From positions 1 through 64,000 of the forward strand of contig NZ_BOOC01000002.1 in assembly GCF_016863035.1 (NCBI RefSeq): a stretch of 64,000 bases of DNA, given 5' to 3'. Positions 1 to 7,335 of the stretch are shown here, in pieces (the stretch's first letter is position 1; every line of letters starts with the position of its first letter). The position numbers and the translations under genes are program-made. Below the pieces are notes generated by a model. The model was not told the origin of the DNA. It was given only the letters and a program-made list of their open reading frames with translations, and searched no databases. The DNA is from Microbispora corallina (GTDB lineage: Bacteria > Actinomycetota > Actinomycetes > Streptosporangiales > Streptosporangiaceae).

Positions 1-9
1 CGGGGGGCG

Positions 10-192
10 TCACTCGTCCCAGTCCTTGTCCTGTTCCGCCCAGGCCTTGTTGCGCTCGGAGGCCGTCTGCAGCGCGTTCGCGGCGGCCTCCTGCGTGTCG
101 TACGGGCCGAGACGGTCCTTGTTCGGGCACCCCTTCTCGGGCTCGACCCGCATGTGCTTCAGACAGAACCACCATTGATCGCTCACGCACAT
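10..192 (-). CDS. Small conserved actinobacterial protein of unknown function
   Basis: This encodes a protein of about 60 residues beginning [19 protein letters not shown]. It contains two cysteines (WFCLKH and KGCPNKDR), a GPYDT-type turn and an Ala-rich helix, and ends in an acidic tail (KDWDE). The open frame reaches back to 387, but the first half of that frame is the complement of map, so I place the start at the ATG at 192. An ATG at 195 or a GTG at 186 are also possible. It diverges from map with under 40 bp between starts. The Cys pair and compact basic-then-acidic layout suggest a small cytosolic, possibly metal-binding protein, but I cannot assign a function. Confidence 0.6.
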   Translation of the reverse strand: MCVSDQWWFCLKHMRVEPEKGCPNKDRLGPYDTQEAAANALQTASERNKAWAEQDKDWDE

Positions 193-216
193 CATCGTGC
201 CCCGTTCACGCGCAAC

Positions 217-222
217 TAGACT
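217..222 (+). promoter_or_regulatory. -10 element of map, implying a leaderless mRNA
   Basis: TAGACT lies seven bases before the ATG at 230, so a normal start point would fall on or next to the start codon. No ribosome binding site precedes that ATG. No convincing -35 box is visible at the right spacing. Confidence 0.4.
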
Positions 223-229
223 TGTCGGC

Positions 230-1078
230 ATGACGACGCTGCTCCGTCCGGGCCGACTTTCGCCCACCCGCAAGGTCCCCGCCTCCATCGCCCGCCCCGA
301 GTACGTGGGGAAGCACGAGCCCAAGAAGGGCGACAGCGACGTCCAGACCCCTGAGACGATCGAGAAGATGCGCGTCGCGGGCCGCATCGCCGCCCAGGCG
401 CTGGAGGAGGTCGGTAAGCACGTCGCCCCCGGCGTGACGACCGACGAGCTCGACCGGATCGGCCACGAGTTCCTCTGCGACCACGGCGCCTACCCGTCGA
501 CGCTCGGCTACCGCGGGTACCCGAAGTCCTTGTGCACCTCGATCAACGAGGTCATCTGCCACGGCATCCCGGACGACACCGTCCTCAACGACGGCGACAT
601 CGTGAACGTCGACATCACGGCGTACATCGGCGGCGTGCACGGCGACACCGACGCCACATTCCTCGTGGGCGACGTCGACGAGGAGTCGCGACTACTGGTC
701 GAGCGGACCCGCGAGGCGACGATGCGGGCGATCAAGGCCGTCGCGCCCGGCCGGCAGCTCAACATCGTCGGCCGCGTGATCGAGGCGTACGCCAAGCGGT
801 TCGGGTACGGCGTGGTGCGCGACTTCACCGGCCACGGCATCGGCGCGTCGTTCCACTCCGGCCTGATCGTGCCGCACTACGAGGACCCGTCGCTGCAGGT
901 CACGCTGGTGCCGAACATGACGTTCACGATCGAGCCCATGCTGACGCTCGGGACGATCGACTACGAGATCTGGCCCGACCGCTGGACCGCCGTGACCAAG
1001 GACCGCAAGCGCACCGCGCAGTTCGAGCACACGATCCTCGTCACCGAGACCGGCCACGAGATCCTGACCCTCCCCTGA
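230..1078 (+). CDS. map: Methionine aminopeptidase, type I (actinobacterial, N-terminally extended)
   Basis: This enzyme removes the initiator methionine from nascent cytosolic proteins. The 282-residue protein has the pita-bread fold. All five metal ligands are visible: D128 (VDIT), D139 (HGDTD), H202 (TGHGIG), E235 (FTIEPM) and E266 (FEHTI). The first 40 residues form a proline-containing extension ([15 protein letters not shown]), as in the longer type I enzymes of actinobacteria, thought to contact the ribosome. I chose the ATG at 230 over the upstream GTG at 197 because family members begin near MTTLLRPG and because a -10 box sits exactly in front of it. It diverges from the small protein at 10-192. 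Confidence 0.95.
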   Translation: MTTLLRPGRLSPTRKVPASIARPEYVGKHEPKKGDSDVQTPETIEKMRVAGRIAAQALEEVGKHVAPGVTTDELDRIGHEFLCDHGAYPSTLGYRGYPKSLCTSINEVICHGIPDDTVLNDGDIVNVDITAYIGGVHGDTDATFLVGDVDEESRLLVERTREATMRAIKAVAPGRQLNIVGRVIEAYAKRFGYGVVRDFTGHGIGASFHSGLIVPHYEDPSLQVTLVPNMTFTIEPMLTLGTIDYEIWPDRWTAVTKDRKRTAQFEHTILVTETGHEILTLP

Positions 1079-1085
1079 CCGGCCC

Positions 1086-1499
1086 TCACAGGGGGATGAC
1101 GCCGGTGACGGTCGTGCCGCCACCGGCGACGGTGTTGACGGTCAGCGCTCCGCCCACCTCCGCGAAGTGGGCGCGCATGGCGGCGAGGCCGCGGCCGGCC
1201 AGCCGTCCGGGACTGTCCTGGGCGAAGCCGGCGCCGTCGTCGCTGACCGTCATGCGCAGGCCGCTGCGGCCGACGGTGATCGCGATGGAGACCAGACGGG
1301 CGTGGCTGTGCCGTTCGACGTTGGTCAGGGCCTCGACCACGGTGGCGTAGACCGCCTTCGCGACGTCGCCGGGGATCGGCCTGGAAGGCAGCGCCCACAC
1401 CTCCACCGCGATCCCGGACCGCTCCGTCCAGTCGGAGAGGTAGTCCTCAAGGACCCGGCTGAGCCCGCCACCTTCGCGAAGGCGTACATCCTCGGACAA
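1086..1499 (-). CDS. Stand-alone HATPase domain of a NarL-partner-type histidine kinase
   Basis: The 137-residue protein is a single GHKL ATPase domain. Its N box reads EALTNVERHS, its G1 box SDDGAGF, and a short glycine-rich G2 segment (GRGLAAMRAHF) follows. This is the ATP-binding half of HisKA_3-type kinases of two-component systems. It has no sensor, no membrane segment and no phospho-acceptor helix, and no response regulator is adjacent. It could be a cytosolic accessory ATPase or a kinase remnant. The start is TTG at 1499: an AGGAGG at 1507-1512 lies seven bases before it, but only one base before the TTG at 1505. It converges tail-to-tail with map, seven bases apart. Confidence 0.7.
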   Translation of the reverse strand: MSEDVRLREGGGLSRVLEDYLSDWTERSGIAVEVWALPSRPIPGDVAKAVYATVVEALTNVERHSHARLVSIAITVGRSGLRMTVSDDGAGFAQDSPGRLAGRGLAAMRAHFAEVGGALTVNTVAGGGTTVTGVIPL

Positions 1500-1506
1500 G
1501 TGCAAC

Positions 1507-1512
1507 CCTCCT
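1507..1512 (-). promoter_or_regulatory. Ribosome binding site deciding a TTG start
   Basis: On the minus strand AGGAGG reads perfectly here. Seven-base spacing selects the TTG at 1499 as the start of the ATPase-domain gene, rather than the TTG at 1505. Confidence 0.7.
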
Positions 1513-1916
1513 GAACGCAGCGCAGGCCGCCGCTGGGGCGGTCTTCCACGCTACCGACCCAACCCTGAGGCAAACCCTCGATTGACTCTGGGTTTGCCGC
1601 GTCCCTACGTAGTGATGCCCATTTCTCCTGGTCGTCACGCCAACGGCCGACCAGAGAAGCGCCAGGAGAACTGGCGCGTTCCACGCCCACCCACGCCCGC
1701 TCGAGCGCGGCCGGCGCGCACTCCCGCCCAGCCAGCCTGTGGCTGGTCAGCGGCGCCGGACACCCTGGAAAAGGCCAGGAACGGCCTCCCGCGCACACCC
1801 GCGAGCAGCTCGCGGGCGCCTCACGAGACGGCAGCGGGGCCGCCCTACCGCGGGCCCTACAACGCTCCGTAGCGTTCCACCACCGCCCTACGCCCCAAAG
1901 GCGTTCTACGTGGGCC
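1513..1916. other. Intergenic stretch without a gene
   Basis: About 400 bases lie between the head of the ATPase-domain gene and the tail of the copper operon. No reading frame here has convincing codon use. It holds the promoter region of the ATPase-domain gene, where no clear boxes are visible. Nearer the copper genes are several hairpins and four copies of the heptamer GCCCTAC. Confidence 0.5.
1798..1876 (-). terminator. Hairpin cluster downstream of the copper operon
   Basis: Two inverted repeats stand out. CCCGCGAG and CTCGCGGG (1798-1816) are separated by three bases, and AACGCT and AGCGTT (1861-1876) by four. A weaker ACGCC/GGCGT pair follows near 1890-1905. They sit just past the stop codon of the CopD-CtaG gene, as expected for transcription end on the minus strand, but no U-tract is present. 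Confidence 0.4.
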
Positions 1917-3905
1917 CTACTCGGCGGACCGCTTGTTCAGGCGAGTGAGGTACTCGTTGTAGGCGTCAAGCTCGGCGTCGCCGCTGCCGCCGCTCTTCGC
2001 GGCCGCCGCGTCGGCCCGCCGGTCCGCCCGCCGCGCCGCTCGGTCGTCGTCGCGCCACCACTGGATGGCCAGGGCGAGCAGCACGATCAGCGTGGGAATC
2101 TCCCCGAAACCCCACGCAATCCCCCCTCCCGTCTGCTGGTCCGAGAGCGACGAGGCCCCCCACGTCCGGCCGAGCTGGTCGTACCAGCTGGAGGCGATCA
2201 CGGTGCCCATGCTCATCAGGGCGAGCGCGAAGAACGCGTGGAACGGCATCGTGACCAGCACCAGCAGCAGCCGCCCGACGTAGGGCAGCTTGTGCGGCGC
2301 GGGGTCGACACCGATGATCACCCAGAAGAACAGCGTCCCGCTGAGCAGGAAGTGCAGCGTCATCGCGATGTGCCCCAGATGCTCCTCCATGGCGGAGGCG
2401 AACAGGGGCGTGAAGTACAGCGCGTACGTCGAGACGATGAAGATAGCCGTCGCGATGGCGGGGTGGGTGATGAACTTGACGGCCCGGCTGTGCAGGATCA
2501 CGGTGATCCACTCGCGCGGCCCGCGGTCGCCCCTGCGGACGGCCGGCTTGAGGGCGCGCAGCGCGAGCGTCACCGGCGCGCCCAGCACCAGGAAGATCGG
2601 GGCCAGCATCGACAGGACCATGTGCTCGGCCATGTGGACGCTGAACAGCACGGGCGCGTAGCGGGCCACGCCGCTCTGGGTGGCGAGGACCAGGATGGCG
2701 ACGCCGATGTACCAGTTGACCGTGCGCCCCACCGGCCACCGGTCGCCGCGGCGGCTCATCCGGACGAGGCCCGCGCCGTACAGCCCGGCCAGGGCGACGG
2801 CCAGCGCCGCGAAGAACAGGTCGAACCACCACAGGGTCAGCAGGTTGACCACCGAGATCGGCGGCGGCACGAGGTAGCCGAGCAGTTCGAAGGCCCGGTC
2901 GAGGGGAACGTCGACCGGCGGGGGGGCGGTGCGGGACAGGGCGACCGCGAGCCCCACCGTCCCGGACATGATCAGGATCTCTCCCAGGGCGAGCCGCAGG
3001 AACGCGTGCCGTTCCCCCGACGCGAGGCGGGGCAGCGTACGGCCGCGATGCCGCCACCCGATGACGCCGAGCACGACGAAGGCGACCGTCTTGGCCAGCA
3101 GCATCAGCCCGTACGCCGAGGTGAACACCTCGCCGATCGAGGTGAGCCGGGCCATCGCGCTCGCCAGGCCCGACAGCCCGACGCCGACGAAGCACCACAA
3201 CGCCATCCGGGAGAACCGGTCGGCGGCCACGTCGAGCCGGTCCTCGCCGCGCAGGGCGTGCAGGCACAGGACGCCGAGGCCGCCGACCCACAGAGCCAGG
3301 AACAGCAGGTGGAAGGCGACGGACGTGGTGGCCAGGCCGTGGTTGGGCGAGGAGGACGAGTGGCCCGTCAGGGCGGGCGGCAACAGCGTCACAAGCGCGA
3401 AGACCAGCAGCCCGCCGGCCGCGCCCACGGTGATCGCGCCGCGGGCGAACAGGGCGATGGCCACGGTGAAGAGGACGACCAGCGTGAGGGCGATGCCCTG
3501 GGGCACCTGGCTGGCGTAGCTGGTGAGCTGGTCTCCCCCGAGGATCTGGCCGACCGGCGCGCCGAGGGTCTCCGAGAGGCTGAAGACGAGCGAGGAGGCC
3601 CCCGCGACGGCCCACACGAGCGCCGTCCACGAGGCGGCCTTGACGTACGACTGGGCCGTCTTGCCGAGGAGGCCCTTGTCGCTCGGCAGGAAGACCGCGG
3701 CGAACGCGAGCAGGCCCACCGTCAGCAGGCCCGACACGTCCATGGCCAGCTTGGAGATGGGAAGCATCCAGCGGGTCAGCATGCCCTGGTCGGGCAGGCC
3801 CGGGATGATCCGCGGCGTGGCCGCGCCCCCGGCCACCATGCCGATCACCAGCGCGCCGGCGGCCGCGCACAGCGCGGCGGCGATCAGGCGCAGCGCCCTG
3901 TTCAT
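1917..3905 (-). CDS. CopD-CtaG (caa3_CtaG) fusion membrane protein, copper uptake/cytochrome oxidase assembly
   Basis: The 662-residue integral membrane protein joins two families. The N-terminal half (about 1-330) is a CopD-like copper transport domain with about eight membrane segments. The C-terminal half (about 350-620) is a CtaG/caa3-assembly domain with histidine-bearing segments (SVHMAEHMVLSML, HLGHIAMTLHFLLSG). Such fusions follow CopC in actinobacteria and are thought to move copper through the membrane, for example to cytochrome oxidase. The tail (620-662) is basic and cytosolic. The start is ATG at 3905, overlapping the copC stop by four bases (ATGA), so the two are translationally coupled. 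The longer open frame upstream is copC's shadow. Confidence 0.9.
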   Translation of the reverse strand: MNRALRLIAAALCAAAGALVIGMVAGGAATPRIIPGLPDQGMLTRWMLPISKLAMDVSGLLTVGLLAFAAVFLPSDKGLLGKTAQSYVKAASWTALVWAVAGASSLVFSLSETLGAPVGQILGGDQLTSYASQVPQGIALTLVVLFTVAIALFARGAITVGAAGGLLVFALVTLLPPALTGHSSSSPNHGLATTSVAFHLLFLALWVGGLGVLCLHALRGEDRLDVAADRFSRMALWCFVGVGLSGLASAMARLTSIGEVFTSAYGLMLLAKTVAFVVLGVIGWRHRGRTLPRLASGERHAFLRLALGEILIMSGTVGLAVALSRTAPPPVDVPLDRAFELLGYLVPPPISVVNLLTLWWFDLFFAALAVALAGLYGAGLVRMSRRGDRWPVGRTVNWYIGVAILVLATQSGVARYAPVLFSVHMAEHMVLSMLAPIFLVLGAPVTLALRALKPAVRRGDRGPREWITVILHSRAVKFITHPAIATAIFIVSTYALYFTPLFASAMEEHLGHIAMTLHFLLSGTLFFWVIIGVDPAPHKLPYVGRLLLVLVTMPFHAFFALALMSMGTVIASSWYDQLGRTWGASSLSDQQTGGGIAWGFGEIPTLIVLLALAIQWWRDDDRAARRADRRADAAAAKSGGSGDAELDAYNEYLTRLNKRSAE

Positions 3906-4474
3906 GGCTTCTTCCGCAGGCTGATGAACATCCCGATGCCGATGCCGGCGAGCCCGAAGATCACGATCCACACCCAGCCGGGCACGGACGCGGGAGCGTC
4001 GTCCTGGCTCTGGGACGCCTGCGCGCCGGAGCCGTCCTGGCCGGCGGCCGCGCTCACGGCGGTCGGGCTGCCCACCGAGCCCGCCGTTTCCGAGCCGCCG
4101 GTGGAGGACCCGCCGACCACGGTGAAGGGGATCTCCCCCTCCACCGGGTGCCCGTCCTGCGAGACGACCCGCCAGGCGACGGTGTACCGCCCCGGCGGCA
4201 CCGCGTCGACCACCGCCTCGGAGACCTTCGGCCCGTCCACCGCCGGGTCGCCGCTCTCGTACCGCTTGCCGTCCTCGCCGCGCACGACCACGACCGGGAA
4301 CCGTACGGACTCGGCGAACTCCAGGGTGACCTTCCGCAGGGTCTGCACCTGGGCGTTCTTCTGGGGGTCGCTGTTCTTGAGCGACGTGTGCGCCTGCGCC
4401 GGGATGGCCGCGGCCATGCCCAGCAGGAGCGTCACGACGACCGCGACGACGGCGGCGAGGGAGGTCTTCTTCAT
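3902..4474 (-). CDS. copC: CopC-domain copper-binding exported protein
   Basis: The 190-residue protein has a signal peptide (MKKTSLAAVV start, hydrophobic core, AQA at 26-28). Its mature N-terminus would be H29 (HTSLKNSDP), the usual first copper ligand of CopC. The beta-sandwich copper domain follows and includes SQDGHPVEGEIPF, which carries the second conserved His and Asp. A Ser/Gly/Thr-rich linker leads to a C-terminal membrane helix (WVWIVIFGLAGIGIGMF) and a basic end, so it is anchored facing outward like YobA/YcnJ-type proteins. It presumably hands copper to the CopD-CtaG partner encoded directly downstream. The ATG at 4474 is chosen because the signal peptide starts there. Confidence 0.9.
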   Translation of the reverse strand: MKKTSLAAVVAVVVTLLLGMAAAIPAQAHTSLKNSDPQKNAQVQTLRKVTLEFAESVRFPVVVVRGEDGKRYESGDPAVDGPKVSEAVVDAVPPGRYTVAWRVVSQDGHPVEGEIPFTVVGGSSTGGSETAGSVGSPTAVSAAAGQDGSGAQASQSQDDAPASVPGWVWIVIFGLAGIGIGMFISLRKKP

Positions 4475-4507
4475 GACACCCCCAAGGCTACCGACGCCCA
4501 CCCCCGG

Positions 4508-4537
4508 TCCATACCGCGCACCGAAACCTGTGGACAA
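4508..4537 (-). promoter_or_regulatory. Candidate promoter of the copper operon
   Basis: Read on the minus strand, TTGTCC (4532-4537) is followed after 18 bases by TATGGA (4508-4513), which would start transcription about 25 bases before copC. I saw no known copper-regulator operator. Confidence 0.35.
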
Positions 4538-4604
4538 CCTGAAGAACCGCACGCAGCGATGTTCTCAACACCTCTGCTGAGAGCCGGCGGCGCGAGTAAG
4601 AGCC

Positions 4605-5900
4605 CTATAGCCCCACGCAGGCAAGCGCCCGCTTGTAGACGTCGGCACCCCTTCCGTAATCACCCGCGCGATTCGTTGTCTCCGCGACGGACTGCCACAG
4701 CTCTGCGGTCTTACGGGTGGCGGGCAGATGCTCGAGCCATTCCGCGGCCGACGACAGCTCCGCCAGGGCGTCGTCATCCCTGCCCTGCAACCAGGAGGCC
4801 TGCGCGAGCACCAGGCGCACGTCCGCCATGATCGCACTGCCCACTCGGTCAACCGTGGACTCCCGCGCCTCAAGTGCGTACCGCATCGCCTCATCGGGAT
4901 TACCCAAGGCCATCTCCGCCCGCGCGATGTTCAGCAGGCACATGGTGATCGTGGCCACTCCTGCCGACGACTCGCGCAGCTCTCGCAGAGCGCGAAGAGA
5001 AAGGTCTCGGGCGGTCAGCGCCTCAGTCGGCTTCGCCTGTAGCAGGACGATGGCGTACGCCGTGCGAAGGCGGGCCAGGTTGCGCGGTTCGCCGTTCTCC
5101 GACTGTATGGCGAGCGCACGCTCGATCAAGGTCATCGGCTCCTCACCGGCTCCGACCCTCTGCAGGGTGAGCGCGGCGTTCCAACAGGCAGCGACGATGG
5201 AGCGGGGGGTGCCCAGTTCCTCGGCCGCCTGCAGAAGCTCTCCCGCGAACTGGCGGGCGCGGAGTAGATCTCCCCGCTCGCTGTAGACGGACAACAGGGT
5301 TGAACCCAGCTCGATGAGGGCGTCGCTCCAGACGGGACGAGACGCGTTCAGACCGAGCGACTCCTCTCCCACCTGTGCCGCCGCCTGGAAGTCACCGAGT
5401 TCCCGGTAGCATCGGCACAGCGCCAGCGCCACCTGTATGCGCCGCTCGGGAGCCTGGCCCTCTTGGTCCTCCCTCAGCATCGTCAGTACGTTGATGGCCT
5501 CCGGGAGGTCCCCACAAGCCTCGACCGCCAGGGCGTAGCCGTACTGCGCCTCCTGGCGGAGCGCCGCCAGCCCTGTGAGGTTGTTGTCCTGGAGGAGCTC
5601 GGCGAACCGACGCCGCGCCTCAGCCAGGTCACCGTTCTCCAGCGCCATGCGCGCGAAGCGCAGACCCAGCTCCAGCTCCTCCATCTGCTCGGCGGTGACA
5701 CCGTTGACCAGGTAGGTGAGGGAACAGTCGAGCTTCTGCGCCAGCAGTTCGAGGACCGCCGGAGTCGGCGTACGCTTGCCACTCTCGATCAAGGAAACGT
5801 AACTGTCGGAGAGCTCTGGGTGAGCGAGCTGTGCCTGAGACAGCCCTCGCTGTCGTCGGATCGCCTTGATTCGCTCGCCGACCAAACCTTGACCGGTCAC
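4605..5900 (-). CDS. XRE-family regulator with C-terminal TPR repeats (RRNPPA-like architecture)
   Basis: The 431-residue cytosolic protein has an XRE/Cro helix-turn-helix at about residues 8-62 (GLSQAQLAHPELSDSYVSLI, then ESGKRTPTPAVLELLA). A long all-helical TPR region fills about residues 75-430. This layout matches peptide-sensing regulators of the RRNPPA group (NprR, PlcR, Rgg, AimR), which bind an imported short peptide in the TPR domain. Many actinobacterial XRE-TPR proteins have no known ligand. The start is GTG at 5900, preceded by AAGGAG at five-base spacing; the frame extending to 6140 overlaps the divergent peptide gene and is not credible. Only 58 bp separate its start from that peptide gene. 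Confidence 0.8.
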   Translation of the reverse strand: MTGQGLVGERIKAIRRQRGLSQAQLAHPELSDSYVSLIESGKRTPTPAVLELLAQKLDCSLTYLVNGVTAEQMEELELGLRFARMALENGDLAEARRRFAELLQDNNLTGLAALRQEAQYGYALAVEACGDLPEAINVLTMLREDQEGQAPERRIQVALALCRCYRELGDFQAAAQVGEESLGLNASRPVWSDALIELGSTLLSVYSERGDLLRARQFAGELLQAAEELGTPRSIVAACWNAALTLQRVGAGEEPMTLIERALAIQSENGEPRNLARLRTAYAIVLLQAKPTEALTARDLSLRALRELRESSAGVATITMCLLNIARAEMALGNPDEAMRYALEARESTVDRVGSAIMADVRLVLAQASWLQGRDDDALAELSSAAEWLEHLPATRKTAELWQSVAETTNRAGDYGRGADVYKRALACVGL

Positions 5901-5958
5901 ACGCACTCCTTGAGAAGATGAAGGCCGCACGATCGAACCCCTCACGAAAGAGGCCCTC

Positions 5959-6087
5959 ATGCGCCGCCTCGCGATGATTGCACTGACTATCCTGGCTTCG
6001 GTAGGCCTGGTAACTGCCGCCAATGCTACGGCCGCAAGCGCCTCTACGTCATCATCAATGGAGATAGCGAGCGTGTGGTGCTGCTGA
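5959..6087 (+). CDS. 42-residue peptide with secretion signal, candidate signalling propeptide
   Basis: The frame encodes a peptide that begins MRRLAMIALTILASVGLV, which is a basic N-terminus followed by a hydrophobic core. An ANA/ASA signal-peptidase-like region follows, then a Ser/Thr-rich stretch and the C-terminus MEIASVWCC. The AGAGG at 5950-5954 lies four bases before the ATG. It is head-to-head with the XRE-TPR regulator, the arrangement seen in peptide quorum-sensing pairs, where a short propeptide is exported and its C-terminal few residues act as the ligand. No maturation protease, transporter or RiPP-modifying enzyme is adjacent. It is too short for certainty, and the ligand idea is inference. 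Confidence 0.5.
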   Translation: MRRLAMIALTILASVGLVTAANATAASASTSSSMEIASVWCC

Positions 6088-7130
6088 GCTGTTATCCGAC
6101 AGCACGCTCCTCGCTCCGCTCTTCCAGCTGCCAGCGCCACAGACTGACCACCCCTACCACCCCTTCAATTAGGGCGAGTCAGCACACCTGACCACGCGAT
6201 TGACAGCTGAAGTAGAGATCTACTACGCGGACACCAGCCCACCCTCGTCTGAACACGCAATTGTCGGCCAACCGTCTCGGCCATTGCATGCAGCGATAGA
6301 ACAAATCATTATCACGACCGGGCCGATGTCGCGCCCCACCCCCCTATAAATGGTTCTTCCAAACCCGGAGAGGAAATCCCGGTCAGGCACCGCGCGAGAG
6401 GAGAGGAAACCCCCCATCGATTAACACACCTCGCACGTGCCGGCGGCCGACAGCCATCTCAACTCCCCTTGACAGAACGACCAACGATCCGCTTGAACAG
6501 CCCAAGGGCTCCGATCGGCTCGAGCGAAAGATCTGAGCGAGAGTCGAGAGCCCAGCGGAACCACTATGCCGGGCCCATGAGCCCGGGCGACGGAGATTGC
6601 ACAGGGAGCGGACCGTACGCCATCCGTTCGACGCGAGGTGCGAGCGGGCCGCCGCATCTGCCCAGCAGCCGGCGGGAACCAGTCGCGGGAAGAGCCGCAT
6701 GCGGAGGCTGACCTGCCTCACCTGCCTTCAGATGCTCGCATCCCGGCTCTTCCTGCCGCGTCCACCGACCCTGCGGGCAACCCATCAGACGCCCACGAGT
6801 CCCACCGTGAGCGCCGGCGCGCCCGCCTCTGAAGACCGACCACAGACAACCCCGCCTCCGGCAGGGGCCGTCGATGCACCGGCGGCCAAGACGAGGCACA
6901 GGGCAGCCTTCCGCGGGCAGGCTTCGAATATATGCCGCCGCGGCGCGATTCACAGACCATGACGGAGTTCAAGCGACGCCACTCCTTACGGTCAGACAAA
7001 GCGCGTGCACGGAGCGTCTCAGCCCCTTCTACTAATCCGCCCGTCCCATCCACCTCGGCTCGGAGAGGTGACCGACGCACACCCGACAAGATGGGTCGAG
7101 AGGCGAGCTTCGACTCAAAGAGTCCGCACC
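6088..7130. other. Long intergenic region, lower G+C, no convincing gene
   Basis: About 1 kb with A/T-richer patches (notably around 6280-6360) and codon use in all frames unlike the flanking genes. Several 60-120-codon open frames exist on both strands. None has a ribosome binding site, GC3 bias or a recognisable motif. It may be a degenerate remnant, a long regulatory region for the SARP genes, or carry an untranslated RNA that I cannot recognise. Confidence 0.45.
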
Positions 7131-7164
7131 ATCTAGACGAAATCTAGATAGCTGATGGCATATT
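7131..7164 (+). promoter_or_regulatory. Direct ATCTAGA heptamers and -10-like box: candidate SARP binding site
   Basis: ATCTAGA occurs at 7131-7137 and again at 7142-7148, an 11-bp period that is one helical turn. Ten bases later comes CATATT (7159-7164), a possible -10. SARP regulators are known to bind direct heptamers at 11-bp spacing just upstream of a -10 box. The site would drive the AfsR-like pair downstream. The two TCTAGA cores are also palindromic, so another regulator is possible. Confidence 0.4.
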
Positions 7165-7335
7165 GGCCTGGGCGACGCGCGCGTGGTGTTACAGACCCGT
7201 GAACACGAATTGCTCGACGGGGCAGCACCACGCACGGGGACCAGAGCTTTCGGCGGGCATGGCAGCAGGGGTTCCTCCCGCATGAGGTTCCAACGAATGC
7301 ACCTATGTCGTCGTGAGGAGGAGTTCCGCAGGCGT

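Noticed and set aside
5901-6140. N-terminal extension of the XRE-TPR regulator
   Set aside because: It has no homologous content, covers the divergent peptide gene, and the GTG at 5900 has a good ribosome binding site.
6223-7147. Several 60-130-codon frames on both strands (for example 6564-6953 and 6959-7147)
   Set aside because: They lack ribosome binding sites, codon bias or recognisable motifs, and overlap one another.
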